Notes: generated by a model not told the origin, from the letters alone. 64,000 nucleotides of DNA from Pyropia yezoensis (GCA_009829735.1 CM020619.1:32900283-32964282), one strand, 5' to 3'. Shown: positions 13,701-24,396, counted from the stretch's first letter. Numbers and translations are program-made.

Positions 13701-15184
13701 TGTCATTTCATCCGACGTTTCAGCCGGCAGGGCCTGTTGGACAAGAGCCCCGTGCAGCACAAGCCGTTACGCCGAAAAACAGGCTGTTTTGTATATAATG
13801 GATCCTGGCTCTGAGACCACTGCACCAGCGATGGGTGGCAAGAAGCCCGACAAAGCAAATAGGTCGCGAATCCGCCCGGTCTTCCCAGTGCTCGTCGCAG
13901 CGGCAACAGGCGCTGCGGTAACATTGCAGACCGCGTCGCTCTGAACAACGGCACCATCATTCCGGAGGGTAGCACACGGTGGCCAGGTGGCGCGCACGAT
14001 TGATCTGCCGCGAGCAGAGACACCAGGATGAACCAATCAGCGACCGCCTGTTGCTGCGCACGTGACCAAGCAGGAGAAAAAGAGCAGCGTTGGACTCCCT
14101 CGGGCCGCGTCGCCACCCGAGCTTTCCGCCGCCGGGGAGGCGGAAGGACGTCTCGGTCGCAGCTCCTCTCTGCTCACGAGAGAGGCAGGACTCGGCAATT
14201 CAGTGCCAGGTGGTGTGATAGCCGTGAAAAAGGGGGCAGGACGGCCAGAAGGGGCTCAACCGCGGGTAATAGCCGCCTCTGATCGCGTTGGCAGCTGCCA
14301 CCCACCCACGACCGAGGCACCTCGGGCACGGTGCATCGGTGCGACGCAATCCTATATATTGGCACCCCCTTTGCAGCGCCCAACGCCTCGAGACCAGTCC
14401 TGTACCCGCGAGCGGAGAGGAAGAGGGCGCACACGATCTGCTTTGGAGAGGGAGGCGTGACTCTTGTGCGCGGTGCTCCCCACACCGTCGCCGCGGCGGC
14501 CCGCTTTCACCGCCGCCCGGGCGCACGCGGCCGTCCCTGCCCCTTCCCCCCCCTCTCTGCCCCGATACAAAAGCCATCTGTCTGGCGATGGCCACACCTC
14601 CCCCGTCCGACGAGCCCCGGGGCTGACGGCGACGTGTCGTCGCCAGCCGGCCGATGTCCCCGCCTCCCTCCCCCCCCCCGCCACTGCCCCCTCCGCCCCC
14701 ACCGCGGCCTCGCCCGCGCGCGGGTACGGCCACGCCCGGCTGGCGTGCGTGCGCCCGTACGACCGGCACACAAGGGCCAGCCGGCGGCGGCCTGTGGCTT
14801 GCGCGGCCAACGCTGCACTGACTTGACGCCAGCCGGCTGTCGTCCGCGCCCCCCCCCCCTTCCCGCTGGCACGGGCCAGAGCCTCCCCCTGCTGTGTCAG
14901 CCGGCCAAGCCGTCGCTGCCACCACCACCGCCACCGCTGCCGCCACCGCCACCACCGCCTCCACGCTCGCCCTCGGTGCGTGCGGCGGCTGCGTGCCCCT
15001 CTTCCCGGCTCTCGCCCCACGGGCACAGCGCCTGTATGGGCGTGCTGGTGCGGCACCGGACACACTGACCGTGACGGCCGCCCGGACATCCGGCCTGTCC
15101 CGCGCGCGTCGCATTGACGGTGGCAAGGAGGTAATCAAGAGCGTTGCCCCCGGGGCCTCCTGGGCAACCACAACAATCCTAAAC
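10741..15184. other. GC-rich intergenic stretch without a supported gene
   Basis: Many overlapping open frames exist on both strands, but they are Pro/Arg/Gly-rich products of GC-rich DNA and none has a recognisable domain. One minus-strand frame (11182-11763) is listed separately. A run of about 15 A residues lies near 12008-12023. The sequence up to 15184 includes the likely 5' flank of the bZIP gene. Confidence 0.4.
11182..11763 (-). CDS. unassigned open frame, possible exon
   Basis: A 193-codon minus-strand frame starts with a non-ATG codon. Its first 60 residues look more protein-like than the surrounding frames. They are balanced in composition, with the hydrophobic-charged pattern DNLYVHLLVEGLM followed about 12 residues later by LVLLDASSGEKY. 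The rest becomes Arg/Pro-rich. A pyrimidine-poor AAAAAGCACAG lies just upstream of the good part and could be a splice acceptor, so the first part may be one exon of a larger gene. I do not recognise the family and cannot exclude a chance frame. Confidence 0.2.
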   Translation of the reverse strand: MEGVDPQVLMLDQKVDNLYVHLLVEGLMPRSCELLVLLDASSGEKYTLQELAFLVPSGGSTFPAPVDIWHLLAMCNERVPCPRSARILHTFAGGAGPLATRRGCRTALPFQILFSIPRLRRRQSPADTGTGAGVSATVPFADGTARWPPSRPLPGGPRRSRHLGCATTAITCACWNSHCAWRLTALAGGWVRS

Positions 15185-17098
15185 ATGACCCGCAAGCGCT
15201 CCTTCCCACCCCCGCCGTCGGCACAACCTCAGCGCCCGTGTCCACCCCCGCCGCCGCCGCGGCCACAGTCGGCGAACATGGCTTCCCTCATATCGAAAGC
15301 GGTTGCTGCCGCGGACGCGCTGCGGCCAGGCACTCGGGCGGGTGGCACTGCCCTGTCACCACCCCAGAGGGCGGCGGTGGAGCGGGCTCGACGGACCCTC
15401 GACGCGGTGGCTGCGGCAGACAGAGGCGGTAGCGAAGGTGGCGGACGCGGCGGCAGCGGCGTCGGTCGAAAAGGCAACAAGGGTGACGCTGCCTATGCCG
15501 AGATGGTGACGGACAAGGAAGCGATGCCCGCTAGGGGCGGAGCTGCGGCGGAGAACGGCCGAGGGCGCGGCGCGACCGCCGCGAGTGGCTGGCTGCCCAC
15601 CACTGGCGCTACTGGTGGCGGCGGTGGTGGCAGCGGCTGCGACGCCCGTGCGCTTCACGTTGGCGATAGCATGGCGGCGGCACTGTTGGCACAGCCCACG
15701 CACCAGTTGGGCTCCCGGGCTCCACCCCAAGCCACTAGCTGGGCGCTGATGCCGCTTTCCACGGGTGGGCGGTTGATGGCCGCCACTGGGGCGCATGACG
15801 GACAGCCCGGGTGGCCTGCGCACCACAACTACGAGGTTCCTCCCCCCCCGAGGCGGCCACACACTGATGCTCCCATCAATAGCGGCAGCGGCAGTAACAG
15901 CGGTGGCCACTCTCTGTACGACACCCTTAACGGGCGCATGTCGGGCATGAACTTCGCCGCACTGCCCTTGCTGGGGCGTCCCCCCCCCCCCCCCCCCGTT
16001 TCCCAATCCCTCCGCTTGGCCGAAGCAGTCAAGGAGGCCGCCCGCGCCGAGTACAAGCGCAAATCCCGAGAAGACGCGGCGGCCGCTGAGGCTGCCGCCG
16101 CCGCCGCCGCTGCCGCTGTTCGAAAGCGCCGCCGTACGGGCGTAGACGGTAGCACTGGCAGTGACGATGAGCCACCGACCCCTCCGCCGCCTCCGGGGGA
16201 CACCGAAAAATACCGCAGGCGGCTGCGGATGAACCAGGCGTCGGCTGCGGCTGCTCGTCACGCGCAAGAGGTTTACGTGCGGCGGTTGGAGGAGCTCCTG
16301 ACAGCGCAGCAGGCTGAGAAGGTGCGTATTGCAGAGGATGCTTCTGCCGTTGCCGCCACGCGCGCCCGCCTGGAGGAGCGACTATCAACTGCGCAGCAGG
16401 GCCTCCGTGATGCTACTCCCGCCACGGTGCCGCTGCCGCCGCTGTCGCGGGCTCCGACGTGGGAGGCGACGCGGGGGCGGTGGGTGGGGGCGCCGGCGCC
16501 GCCGCAGTCCACTGCCCATCGACACCGGCACCGTGGACCGCGCAGAGACCGCCCCCGACCGCTTGCGGCAGCTGTATCCGCGTCGGAGGGTGGGGACGGG
16601 AGCAGAGGTCGCACGGACCCGCATCTCGGCTTTGGTGGGTCCGTCTATGCCACGTATGGAGGAGACAGCGGGGGTCTCCCACCGCTTTCGGCGGCAGCGG
16701 CGGCAGTGGCGTCACTTGGAGAGTCAGCGCCGAGCTGTCCTGGCTGGGCGGCTATAGGGGCAGGTGCCAGTGGCGACGCTGGTGGCGGTGGTGGCGACGG
16801 CGGCGATGACGGTAACGGTGGTGGCGGCTACAGCGGCTACTCATCATTCCAAACGCTAACACCCCCGGTGCCGACCGCGAACGGAGCAGCGGGACCGCCG
16901 CTGCTGCCGCTCGCCGCACAAGCACCCCTGCCTGCTGAGTCGGAGGTCGGCCACGACGGTGCGCTGACAACCGCAGAGTCTTCACATCTGGGTCATCTCT
17001 TGGACGGGCGGGGCGCGGGGCGGGCGGAGGAAGAGATGCTCGCACTTGAGTCTCTTCTTGGCCGTACTCTGGGACCTGGCGGCGTGGCGCTCGTGTGA
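15185..17098 (+). CDS. bZIP-domain transcription factor, low-complexity-rich
   Basis: This predicted 637-residue nuclear DNA-binding protein is a single exon ending in TGA. I chose the ATG at 15185 (MTRKRSF). The frame is open another 97 codons upstream but has no ATG there. Residues about 343-400 form a basic-leucine-zipper segment: a basic stretch with the signature N-x7-R (MNQASAAAARHA), then RRLEELL and a heptad-like helix with Leu, Ala and Ile positions through LEERL. The zipper is short and Ala-rich, so dimer partners cannot be predicted. The remainder is low complexity, with Pro, Gly and Ala runs, including a proline run coded by 18 consecutive C bases and an Ala run before the basic region. 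It converges on the PP2A B55 gene, 570 bases away. The bZIP call rests on the basic signature; target genes are unknown. Confidence 0.75.
   Translation: MTRKRSFPPPPSAQPQRPCPPPPPPRPQSANMASLISKAVAAADALRPGTRAGGTALSPPQRAAVERARRTLDAVAAADRGGSEGGGRGGSGVGRKGNKGDAAYAEMVTDKEAMPARGGAAAENGRGRGATAASGWLPTTGATGGGGGGSGCDARALHVGDSMAAALLAQPTHQLGSRAPPQATSWALMPLSTGGRLMAATGAHDGQPGWPAHHNYEVPPPPRRPHTDAPINSGSGSNSGGHSLYDTLNGRMSGMNFAALPLLGRPPPPPPVSQSLRLAEAVKEAARAEYKRKSREDAAAAEAAAAAAAAAVRKRRRTGVDGSTGSDDEPPTPPPPPGDTEKYRRRLRMNQASAAAARHAQEVYVRRLEELLTAQQAEKVRIAEDASAVAATRARLEERLSTAQQGLRDATPATVPLPPLSRAPTWEATRGRWVGAPAPPQSTAHRHRHRGPRRDRPRPLAAAVSASEGGDGSRGRTDPHLGFGGSVYATYGGDSGGLPPLSAAAAAVASLGESAPSCPGWAAIGAGASGDAGGGGGDGGDDGNGGGGYSGYSSFQTLTPPVPTANGAAGPPLLPLAAQAPLPAESEVGHDGALTTAESSHLGHLLDGRGAGRAEEEMLALESLLGRTLGPGGVALV
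15980..15997 (+). repeat. C18 homopolymer inside the bZIP coding region
   Basis: Eighteen consecutive C bases encode a proline run in the bZIP frame. A run this long is prone to slippage, and a change not divisible by three would remove the downstream bZIP domain. Confidence 0.9.
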
Positions 17099-17670
17099 GG
17101 CACTCTCTTGCTATGTAGAGGGCGCGCCGTCAAGGCCGGTGTGAAGCGCGACTATGTCACATGTTAGATGCCCCATGTTGTGCCTTTCGAGTCTCGGGAG
17201 AGGGCCAGCGATTCACATGAGAAACAAGAGGGTACCGTAGCACGGCATCAGGCTTCTCTGCTCCTGTTCGCTCCATATCCTCCCTCCTCATCCTCCCATG
17301 CACTCACCCTTTCCCTCACCCACCAAGAGAAAAACAAGAACAAGAAAGTTAATGGGCCAAAGGACGACCACAATGATCAGGAGGAACCGTCTAGCAACCG
17401 TCCAGAGATGTTACAGGCACGCCACCCTCCAAAGAGGTCCTCGAGAGAGAAAAAGAAGCCAAGAGGGTCGAGTTGCTAATCCTAAGCGACGAAGGGACTC
17501 TCTACGGGCGAATGCGCAAATATGCATCAAAAGAAAGAGAAAGAGAAGAAGGCCAGTCCGAAGACAGAAGGGAAGAAGCAAAAGAGACCTATCACCAGAG
17601 GCAACACAAAGGCGGCGAGCCAACGCCATCCTAAAGTGCCAAGGTACAGCCAGCAGAGAGTCCGCTCGCG
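17099..17670. other. convergent intergenic spacer
   Basis: This spacer separates the stop codons of the bZIP gene (plus) and the PP2A B55 gene (minus). It is purine-rich on the plus strand and contains no gene I can support. It must hold both 3' UTRs and both polyadenylation regions. Confidence 0.5.
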
Positions 17671-19674
17671 TCAAGCGTGAAAAACGTACAACGCTGGTCC
17701 CGCTGACACGGCGCTCACTTGCGACACAGGCGACGCGTGAACATACATGATTCGCCGCGTGGGATCCACGAGCTCCTCCGTCGTCGCGCCAGCAATTAGG
17801 TCAGCTGCGAGGCTTTGCGCCGAGAACCGATGCCGCCCAGACGCCCCAGACACAAAGTCCACACTTGCCTCGATCGCGGCGCCCGACCCGTCAATCGATG
17901 AGTACGACTGATAAAGCCCGTTGTACGAGCCGGTCAGCATCGAGCGGCCGTCGCACGAGAAGGCGCATGTGTACTTGTCGAAAATGCAGTCCTTGTCATA
18001 CAGGGCCGACAGACGGTCATGGAGATGCTCGTGAACGCCGACCTCCAACACTGGCGTCCTCTCCTGCCGCACGTCCCACAAGCGCAGGTGCATGTAGTCG
18101 CGCGCCAGCAGGAACCGACCATCGCAGTCAGGGCTGAACTTGACATCCGACACGCTGGCAATAATCTCGGAAAAGAAAGATTGCCGCAACGCTGACGAGG
18201 ACGATGGCTCCTCAAAAGACCGCGACGCCCTGTGGCATGTCGCACTTTCCCGCAAGTCACACAGCTTGACCACCCCCCGAGAGGAAGAGTGTGCAAACAA
18301 GTGGCAGTGTCGCGGGTGAAACTCCACCGCCGTGATCACTTCGGTCAGGTCCTCCATCTTCGTCGGCTTGATGTCCAGCACCGTGAAGCCACAGCCACCA
18401 GTCTGCACGTTCCACAAGTTCACGCGCAAGTCGTCAGCTGAAAGAAACGTCTCTCCGTCCGAGTTGACCGAGATGGAGTTGATGTGGTAGGCATGAGCGT
18501 TGGAGTAAACGCGCCGGGGGGTGGCCGTGATGCGGCGACCACGAAGAACCATCTGGGGCAGCTCGAGGTACGGGTTGAGGTGTTGCTGTACATTCCCGTT
18601 CCGAGGTGACCCATCTGCTGCTGCGGGTGGCAGCCGAGCATCTTCTCTTAAAGAGGTGTCCGTCAGAAGATCCACGAGCGACCCCGACGACGACGCCTCA
18701 TCCACCATCATATGTTCAGAGTCACGGGCATGGGCGCCATTGCTGCCGCCGCCCAGCCCGCCAGCAGCCGTCGGGTCCATCTGCCACCGCGTGGAAGATG
18801 GTAGCACCCCATTCACAGCAGTCGGTTGCCAGCAAGCGTTGCTCCCGTCCGGCCGTTCTGAGGTACGCAGCTGCGACGGCGGTGCCCGCCGGTTGGCAAA
18901 GCCCCGCGTGGCCACTGGGGACAGAGGCGCAAGCGACACGTGCGAGTGGGATATCAGCTCCTTGGAGTCCGTCTCCGCCACCCGCCACAGCTTGATGGTC
19001 TTGTCGTTGGTCGCCACGAGCCGGAATGCATCAGCCGACAGCTGGGGGAACCAGCGAATCTGGTTGACCTTCTCCTCAATCTCCATCGACTTGAGGTAAT
19101 CGAACTCAGGCTCGTGACTCTGGAACTGGGTCCAGAAGCGCAGCTCCGGGGGGTGGGGCTCCCAACCAAAAGACGGGCCACAGGGTCGTCTGGCTCGCCG
19201 CTCGTGCCGCTGTGCCTTTGGCACCTCCCCAATGCCACGTTCTAGCGACATGACCGACGCGAAAGCGCCGTGGCCATTCGCCGCGCCCAAACCACCGCCA
19301 GCCGCGGGGTCATCGTCATTGACAGCGTCGTCACCATCCGATGCTGAGTCATCGCTGGCGTCTGACTCGTCGTACCCGCCGCCCGTGGGGCAATCGCCTC
19401 CACGGCGGCGGACACTTCTTGGCAAGTGGGCAGGCCGCTTGAGCGGGTGCCGTGGCCGACGGGTCACGCGCGGGCCGCCGTCGACACGGCGGAGAACGAC
19501 GATGCGGCCACCCTTGTCACCTGTCGCGACGACTTCACCTGTCTCATTGAAGCGCACAGCCGAAATGATATCCGCTTCGTAGACGGTGGCACCTCCCTCG
19601 CCGTCGCCTTCGCCGATAGGGTCCGTCCCATCGGCGCCTACTGGCACCTCCGCGGCAGCTTCCGACGCGAGCAT
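17671..19674 (-). CDS. PPP2R2: PP2A regulatory subunit B (B55 family)
   Basis: B55 subunits are WD40 beta-propellers that bind the PP2A A/C core and direct phosphatase substrate choice. The 667-residue single-exon product keeps the family hallmarks in order: AVRFNETGEVVATGDKGGRI near the N-terminus, EFDYLKSMEIEEKVNQIRWF, ATNDKTIKLWRV, AYHINSISVNSDGETFLSAD, then LRVNLWNV, LTEVITAVEFHPRHC, FFSEIIASVSDVKFSPD and DCIFDKYTCAFS-x7-TGSYN near the C-terminus. The start is the ATG at 19674; the frame extends five codons further but without an ATG. It is about 200 residues longer than typical B55. The extra length lies in an acidic, Ser/Asp/Gly-rich insert after the first blade and in Gly/Ser-rich loops before AYHINS. 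The stop is TGA. Family identity is very secure; the specific partner isoform is not inferable. Confidence 0.95.
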   Translation of the reverse strand: MLASEAAAEVPVGADGTDPIGEGDGEGGATVYEADIISAVRFNETGEVVATGDKGGRIVVLRRVDGGPRVTRRPRHPLKRPAHLPRSVRRRGGDCPTGGGYDESDASDDSASDGDDAVNDDDPAAGGGLGAANGHGAFASVMSLERGIGEVPKAQRHERRARRPCGPSFGWEPHPPELRFWTQFQSHEPEFDYLKSMEIEEKVNQIRWFPQLSADAFRLVATNDKTIKLWRVAETDSKELISHSHVSLAPLSPVATRGFANRRAPPSQLRTSERPDGSNACWQPTAVNGVLPSSTRWQMDPTAAGGLGGGSNGAHARDSEHMMVDEASSSGSLVDLLTDTSLREDARLPPAAADGSPRNGNVQQHLNPYLELPQMVLRGRRITATPRRVYSNAHAYHINSISVNSDGETFLSADDLRVNLWNVQTGGCGFTVLDIKPTKMEDLTEVITAVEFHPRHCHLFAHSSSRGVVKLCDLRESATCHRASRSFEEPSSSSALRQSFFSEIIASVSDVKFSPDCDGRFLLARDYMHLRLWDVRQERTPVLEVGVHEHLHDRLSALYDKDCIFDKYTCAFSCDGRSMLTGSYNGLYQSYSSIDGSGAAIEASVDFVSGASGRHRFSAQSLAADLIAGATTEELVDPTRRIMYVHASPVSQVSAVSAGPALYVFHA

Positions 19675-22600
19675 TGCGTCGGGTGCCACGCGTGGCCCAC
19701 CGGCACTATTGGTGCCCTCACACCCGAACGCCTACGATGTCATCAGAAGAGTACAGCACGACCGCATCGTAACGAAGACAGCGACCATCAATCGACCAGA
19801 AGTGTTCAGAACAAATCAACAAAGGAAATAAAAGGGAACTAGGACTCGTCAGAACAAAGAACCCCAGGCAGCTGCCACCATACGCCAGCACGGGTCACGC
19901 GAACAGGACTACGCTCACAGCACCACTCAACCAACGGAGATGCCAAGCAAGCGCCATGAAGCCAAGGTAACGCCACTCCACCTCGCCAGCGACCAGACAC
20001 TTTCGCCATAGCCTGCACGCACACCCCATCTCCGTCACAAGAGGCTGCCCGATCCGCCCTCCGCACACCCCCCCAACCCGCCACCGACACCCCCAAGCCG
20101 CGGCAACCAACCACCCCTTGCCCACTCTGACGCGATCCACGCACCTGTGCAAAGCAATACTGGACCGGGTGCAGCACATGTGGGTCATCGTCTGGGTGGA
20201 CGCCAGCGTCGCGGGAGCCGCCGCCCTCCATCCCCCCCCTCGCCCGGGACGCCGCCTGCTGCTGCTGTGCCCTACCGCCCGTGCCGCCGCCGCGCCCGTC
20301 CCCGCCGCCACCGACCGCGTCATCCTCATCGCTACTGGCATAGGTCGCTGTTCCGCGACGCATGCTGCCACCGCCAGGCCGGCGGGGACCATCGGCGGAC
20401 GCGCGCGCTCCGACACCCGCCACTGTCACAAGGTGCGCCGTCAACCTGCGGCGCGAGCACCAAAAAAAAAGTGGCCGGAGTCAATCCCCAAGCGCGCACG
20501 CGCGCGCGAGCAAACCGCACACGGGCGGTCAACCACAATTTTCAAGAAAAACAAGAACGAGAGCAGGACGCTGTGGCGGCGGCGCCAGCGATCAAGACGT
20601 GCCAGTCACGGCAGCGCAGGTACCCCGCACTCAACAAGGCAGACGCGGCTCCGCTGCGACTCAGACACGGGCGCGCGCCCGTCGTAGGGCAGCCGCCCGA
20701 CCGCAGCCAAGACCACCTCGCCCCGCGGCCGGCCGGGCCACCCGCGCAGCGTCGTCACGCCGCTGCCGCTCTCCCCACGGCCGCGTCTTGGCGGCGCTGA
20801 GCGGCGCCGCGCCAGCCGTACACAGCTCCCGCCCCGCAACCGCCACACACGTCCGTCCGCTCCTCCGGCCCTCCTCTCCGCCTTCCCTCCAGCCCTTGCC
20901 CTCCACCAGCTGAAACGTCCCCCGCCGCCGCCACGGCGCCCGGCGTGAGTCGAGTATCCACAACACAGGAGGGCGCGCCACGGGGATAGAGGGTCAACGT
21001 CGATGCGGTTGCCGCCGCCACCACCAAGGCGCTTCCCCGCTCTTTCTTCCTCCGAACCTCCTCTCCCCTTCCCCCCACCCTCACGACACCCCACCAAAAA
21101 AGGACGCCGTCCACGTCCCCCCCCCCGCAAAGACGGGACCCCAACCCGCCGGCGAACGCACCACGGGCACGAGCCGCGGTGGCTAGTGCCCTGACGCCGC
21201 GAGAGCACACACGGCCCACCCGCTCAGCTCGCCCCTCCCCTCCCCACCCGCGAGAGCTCCCCCCACGGCACCACGGTACGAGTACCCACAGGGTGAACCT
21301 GCCAGCGGCGCGGAAGGAGGTCGGGTGGTAGCGGGCACGCAGGCGGGCGGGGTAGCGGGCGGGTGGGCGGCCGGGCCGTGGGGGTGACCACGGCGGGCGG
21401 CGGGAGTGTGGTCGCGGCGGGCGATGGGGGTCTGCCCGCGGCGGGCGGTCGAGGTGGTGACCGCGGTGGCGCGGCGGGGCGGCTGCGTCTGGCAGGCGCT
21501 CTCGTTCAGGAGGGGGGGCGCGGCAAGGGTACACCCCCGGATGGCGGGGCGGGGCGGCGGCGGCAGCGGCGGCGGCGTCGGGCGACGCAAGCGACAGGGG
21601 TTGGGGGAGAGGGCAGGGGCGAGAGCGGGGGCGAGAGCGGGAGGCCGCCAAGGTGCGCGGGGAGAGGGGGCGGGCGCAGCGTGCGCGGCGGGGGGGGGAG
21701 GGGTGGAGCCGCGTAGGCGTGGTGCTGAGCAGCCGTGCCCCGTGGGCGTTCACGCACAGGGCCTAGAGTGCTCATCAGCGGATGCAGACGGATGGGGGGC
21801 GTGGGGCAGGGTGTTGGGGGGTGGCTGGGGGGGGTCACCCGCCTGGGTGTGCTCTCCGCCCGTGTCGGCGGGGGAGGGGGGTGTGGCCCAAAAAAAGGTG
21901 GCCCCGCCAGTGTCAGAGCCGCGTTGCGTGGCAGTCAAACGTCTTGTGAACAGCCCATAGGGGCGCCACCTTGTCGAATTGGAGCTTGCGAAGGTGGTGT
22001 GGCGGGCCAAAAAAGAAAGACGCGCGCCGTTTCGCCCCATCGGACGCGCGGTGCGGCGCGGGATCTGCTTGCGTGAGGCCGGCCTCCTCGTGACGGGGGG
22101 GAACCGCCGCGCATCGCGCAAGGGAGGGGATCGCGCGGCCGCTTCCCCGTGGCTCTCCTTCTGGAAGGGGAGCCAGAGCCAGTGGCTCTCTTTCTGGAAA
22201 GGGAGCCAGAGCCAGAGGCAAGTCGAAAGAGAGTGAGGGAGGAGCTCGACGCCGCGTTACAGACTACTCTCCATGGGCCCCAGGCGTAACGCCGCGATGT
22301 GTAGAGAGCGCACGCACCATGCTGGACTCGATGACGTCTTTACGTTGCCCTGCCAGGGTTTCCCATTACCGAGGAAGCTGCGTGCAGCTTTCTGCTGTGT
22401 TTACCGAGCACAGGACATGCTCTAGGTCTCCCAGTTCGCTCTATATGGTCGCGGTCTCTCTGCTCGCTCTCTATGGTCGAGGTGTTGGTGGCTGGAGCAG
22501 AGCGCGCTACCCCCGTGAATGGGCTCGACGCCAGTACCGTGTCCCGTACCCCCTCCTCCCTCCCAGATGGGCATCCCGCTCGCTCATTGCAATTATACGC

Positions 22601-23355
22601 GACCGTCGGTGGTGGGCGGTAATCGTCCCTCTCTGGTGCCCGCCACGCCCACCGGTGACCGCTTCAGGGTAGCCCTGTCGACCGGCCGTTCCCCTCTGCG
22701 ACAGCAGCACCCGTGCCCATCCCCGCCGACAGCCAGGCACCCCCAGCGAGCGCTTGCACACCCACAGCGCCGCCGAGTCAGGGCGCACGCGCTCCGGCGG
22801 AGGCGGCCAGTGCACGATCTGCGGCGCGCGCCGAGCGGCAGCCGGCAGCCGCGTCTGGCAGCTGCGCTCGGCTGCCCATGCCAACGCGCGGAGGCGCACT
22901 GACCCAGCCATGGGGGCGTCCTTATCGGGGAGGCGGGCGATAAAAAGGGGGGGGGAGAAGAAGGGCACCACTGGCTACCACCTCTCAACCGGCACGAAGG
23001 GCACGGGCAGCCAGCCCCACCCAGCGTCTCACATGCGAGGGCGGCCGGCCAGGGTAGCCACAGAAGGCGGCGCACGACGACGCCACTAGTCGGCGGCGCC
23101 GCCCCGCACGGCGGCCGCCCCGTCATGCTCCACCGCGAGGGGGGCAGGAAGGGACCGTCGCCGCACGAAGCCACCTCCATTCCGCGCGCTCGTGCTGCGC
23201 GTACACTCCCTCGCGCCCCGCCCAAGGCGCGCTGTGGAGGCAGCGGCCGCCGACACCACCGGAAGGGTTTCCCCGCCGCCACCAACGCCAGCACACCAGG
23301 GGGGTCTCACCAGTTCGAAAGCGCCGCCCGAACCCACCCTTTCGAAGTTCACCGG
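19675..23355. other. GC-rich intergenic stretch without a supported gene
   Basis: The region is extremely GC-rich with G- and C-tracts. Large overlapping frames occur on both strands (for example minus 20755-21753), but they are Arg/Pro/Gly-rich and lack recognisable domains. A 33-bp duplication at 22151-22216 is listed separately. The upstream region of the PP2A B55 gene lies at the low end and the 3' flank of the GNAT gene at the high end. Confidence 0.4.
22151..22216. repeat. 33-bp tandem duplication
   Basis: Two adjacent 33-base units beginning GGCTCTC differ at about three positions. Each unit contains an internal inverted pair (GGCTCTC / GAGCC), so it can form a small hairpin. Confidence 0.8.
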
Positions 23356-24396
23356 CTATACCAGGCTCCGGTACAGGATATGGGCATCGACGTAGGACAC
23401 CTCCTCCCCAACCCCCCCGACTGGCCTCATGCGCGCGGCCGCCGGAATGGTACCGACGCGCCGCATGCCCACACGCTCCCACAACGCCGTCGCGGCCGCG
23501 TTATTGGCAAACACCAGGTTAAACACAACGCCCCGATAGCCCAGGTCTGCGGCCGCCCGCGCGTGCGCGGCGGCCATGAGCGTGCCGACGCCCCGGCGGC
23601 GAGCGGCGGGGGCGGTGACAAAGCCCCCGTTAGCCAGGTGGTCGCACCGGCCCGGATAGTTGGGCTTGACATAAAACGCGCCCAGCAGGGGGGGGCAGGG
23701 GGACACGGCGCCCGCGGGGGGGGTGCCGCTACCAGCGCAGCCGCCGCCACCGCTTCCGCTGTTACGACATCCGCTACCACCGCCTCCGCCACCGTCGCCG
23801 TGCACGACAGGCGGGGCGGGGCGGCCGGGCGCGGCGGCGGTGGCACGCCCCCCACCAGCAGGATGACCAGAGGACAGGGGGGCGCCACCAGACAGGTTGG
23901 TCCGCTCCCCCTCCTCCTCGGAACTACCAGCGGTGAGAAGAGGAGGCTGCGGCCGTGGTGGCAATGGCGATGATTCTGGCGGATGCGATGGCGCCCCCCT
24001 ACCCCTGCCCCCCTCCCCCCCCGGCGCGGGCACGACCACAAACGCGGCGTGGGAGCACCAGTAGGCGGCAAACGCGGTGTCATCGAGGGGCTCCTCCCAA
24101 GGCCACGCCCGGTCAACGGTGACGGCGTGGCGGAGGAGCGCCGCCGCGGCGGGCACGTCAGCGGCGGCCAGCTGGCGGACGGTCACAGGCGCGCCGTCGC
24201 GCAGGGTGGCGGCCAGGGGGAGCCACGACAGCGCACCAGGGCGGGGGAGGGGAGCGGGGGCGGGGGGGGTGCCTCGGCCAGCAGTGTAGCACGACGCCAT
24301 GGGGGCAGGGACAGAGCAGGGGGGTGGGTGGTGGGAGTGGGAAGGGGGTTGCAGCATGGCGCGCCTGTGGATTGGAGAGGGGCCCGCGGTACGCAT
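23356..24396 (-). CDS. GNAT-family N-acetyltransferase with a central low-complexity insert
   Basis: GNAT enzymes transfer acetyl from acetyl-CoA to an amine. The 346-residue frame begins with the N-terminal GNAT pattern (VTVRQLAAADVPAAAALL, about residues 71-88). It then has AFVVVP, and later LGAFYVKPNYPGRCDHLANG and GGFVTAPAARRRGVGTLM, the last being motif A with the acetyl-CoA loop R-R-x-G-V-G. It ends with the motif B region (VVFNLVFANNAAATALWERV). About 110 residues of Pro/Gly/Ser-rich sequence separate AFVVVP from LGAFYVKP, inside the normally compact fold. No good splice acceptor lies at the end of this insert, so I read it as coding. The tyrosine/proline motif around FYVKPNYPGR recalls the fungal Mpr-type acetyltransferases, but the substrate is unknown. 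The start is uncertain: downstream ATGs (MLQPP, MASCY) are equally good. Confidence 0.8.
   Translation of the reverse strand: MRTAGPSPIHRRAMLQPPSHSHHPPPCSVPAPMASCYTAGRGTPPAPAPLPRPGALSWLPLAATLRDGAPVTVRQLAAADVPAAAALLRHAVTVDRAWPWEEPLDDTAFAAYWCSHAAFVVVPAPGGEGGRGRGAPSHPPESSPLPPRPQPPLLTAGSSEEEGERTNLSGGAPLSSGHPAGGGRATAAAPGRPAPPVVHGDGGGGGGSGCRNSGSGGGGCAGSGTPPAGAVSPCPPLLGAFYVKPNYPGRCDHLANGGFVTAPAARRRGVGTLMAAAHARAAADLGYRGVVFNLVFANNAAATALWERVGMRRVGTIPAAARMRPVGGVGEEVSYVDAHILYRSLV

Noticed and set aside
14200-15195. 331-codon minus-strand frame overlapping the bZIP 5' region
   Set aside because: Arg/Gly/Ala-rich composition without domains, in strongly GC-rich DNA; no family features.
20755-21753. 332-codon minus-strand frame in the PP2A-GNAT spacer
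   Set aside because: Pro/Arg-rich then Gly-rich product of GC tracts, non-ATG start and no recognisable motif.
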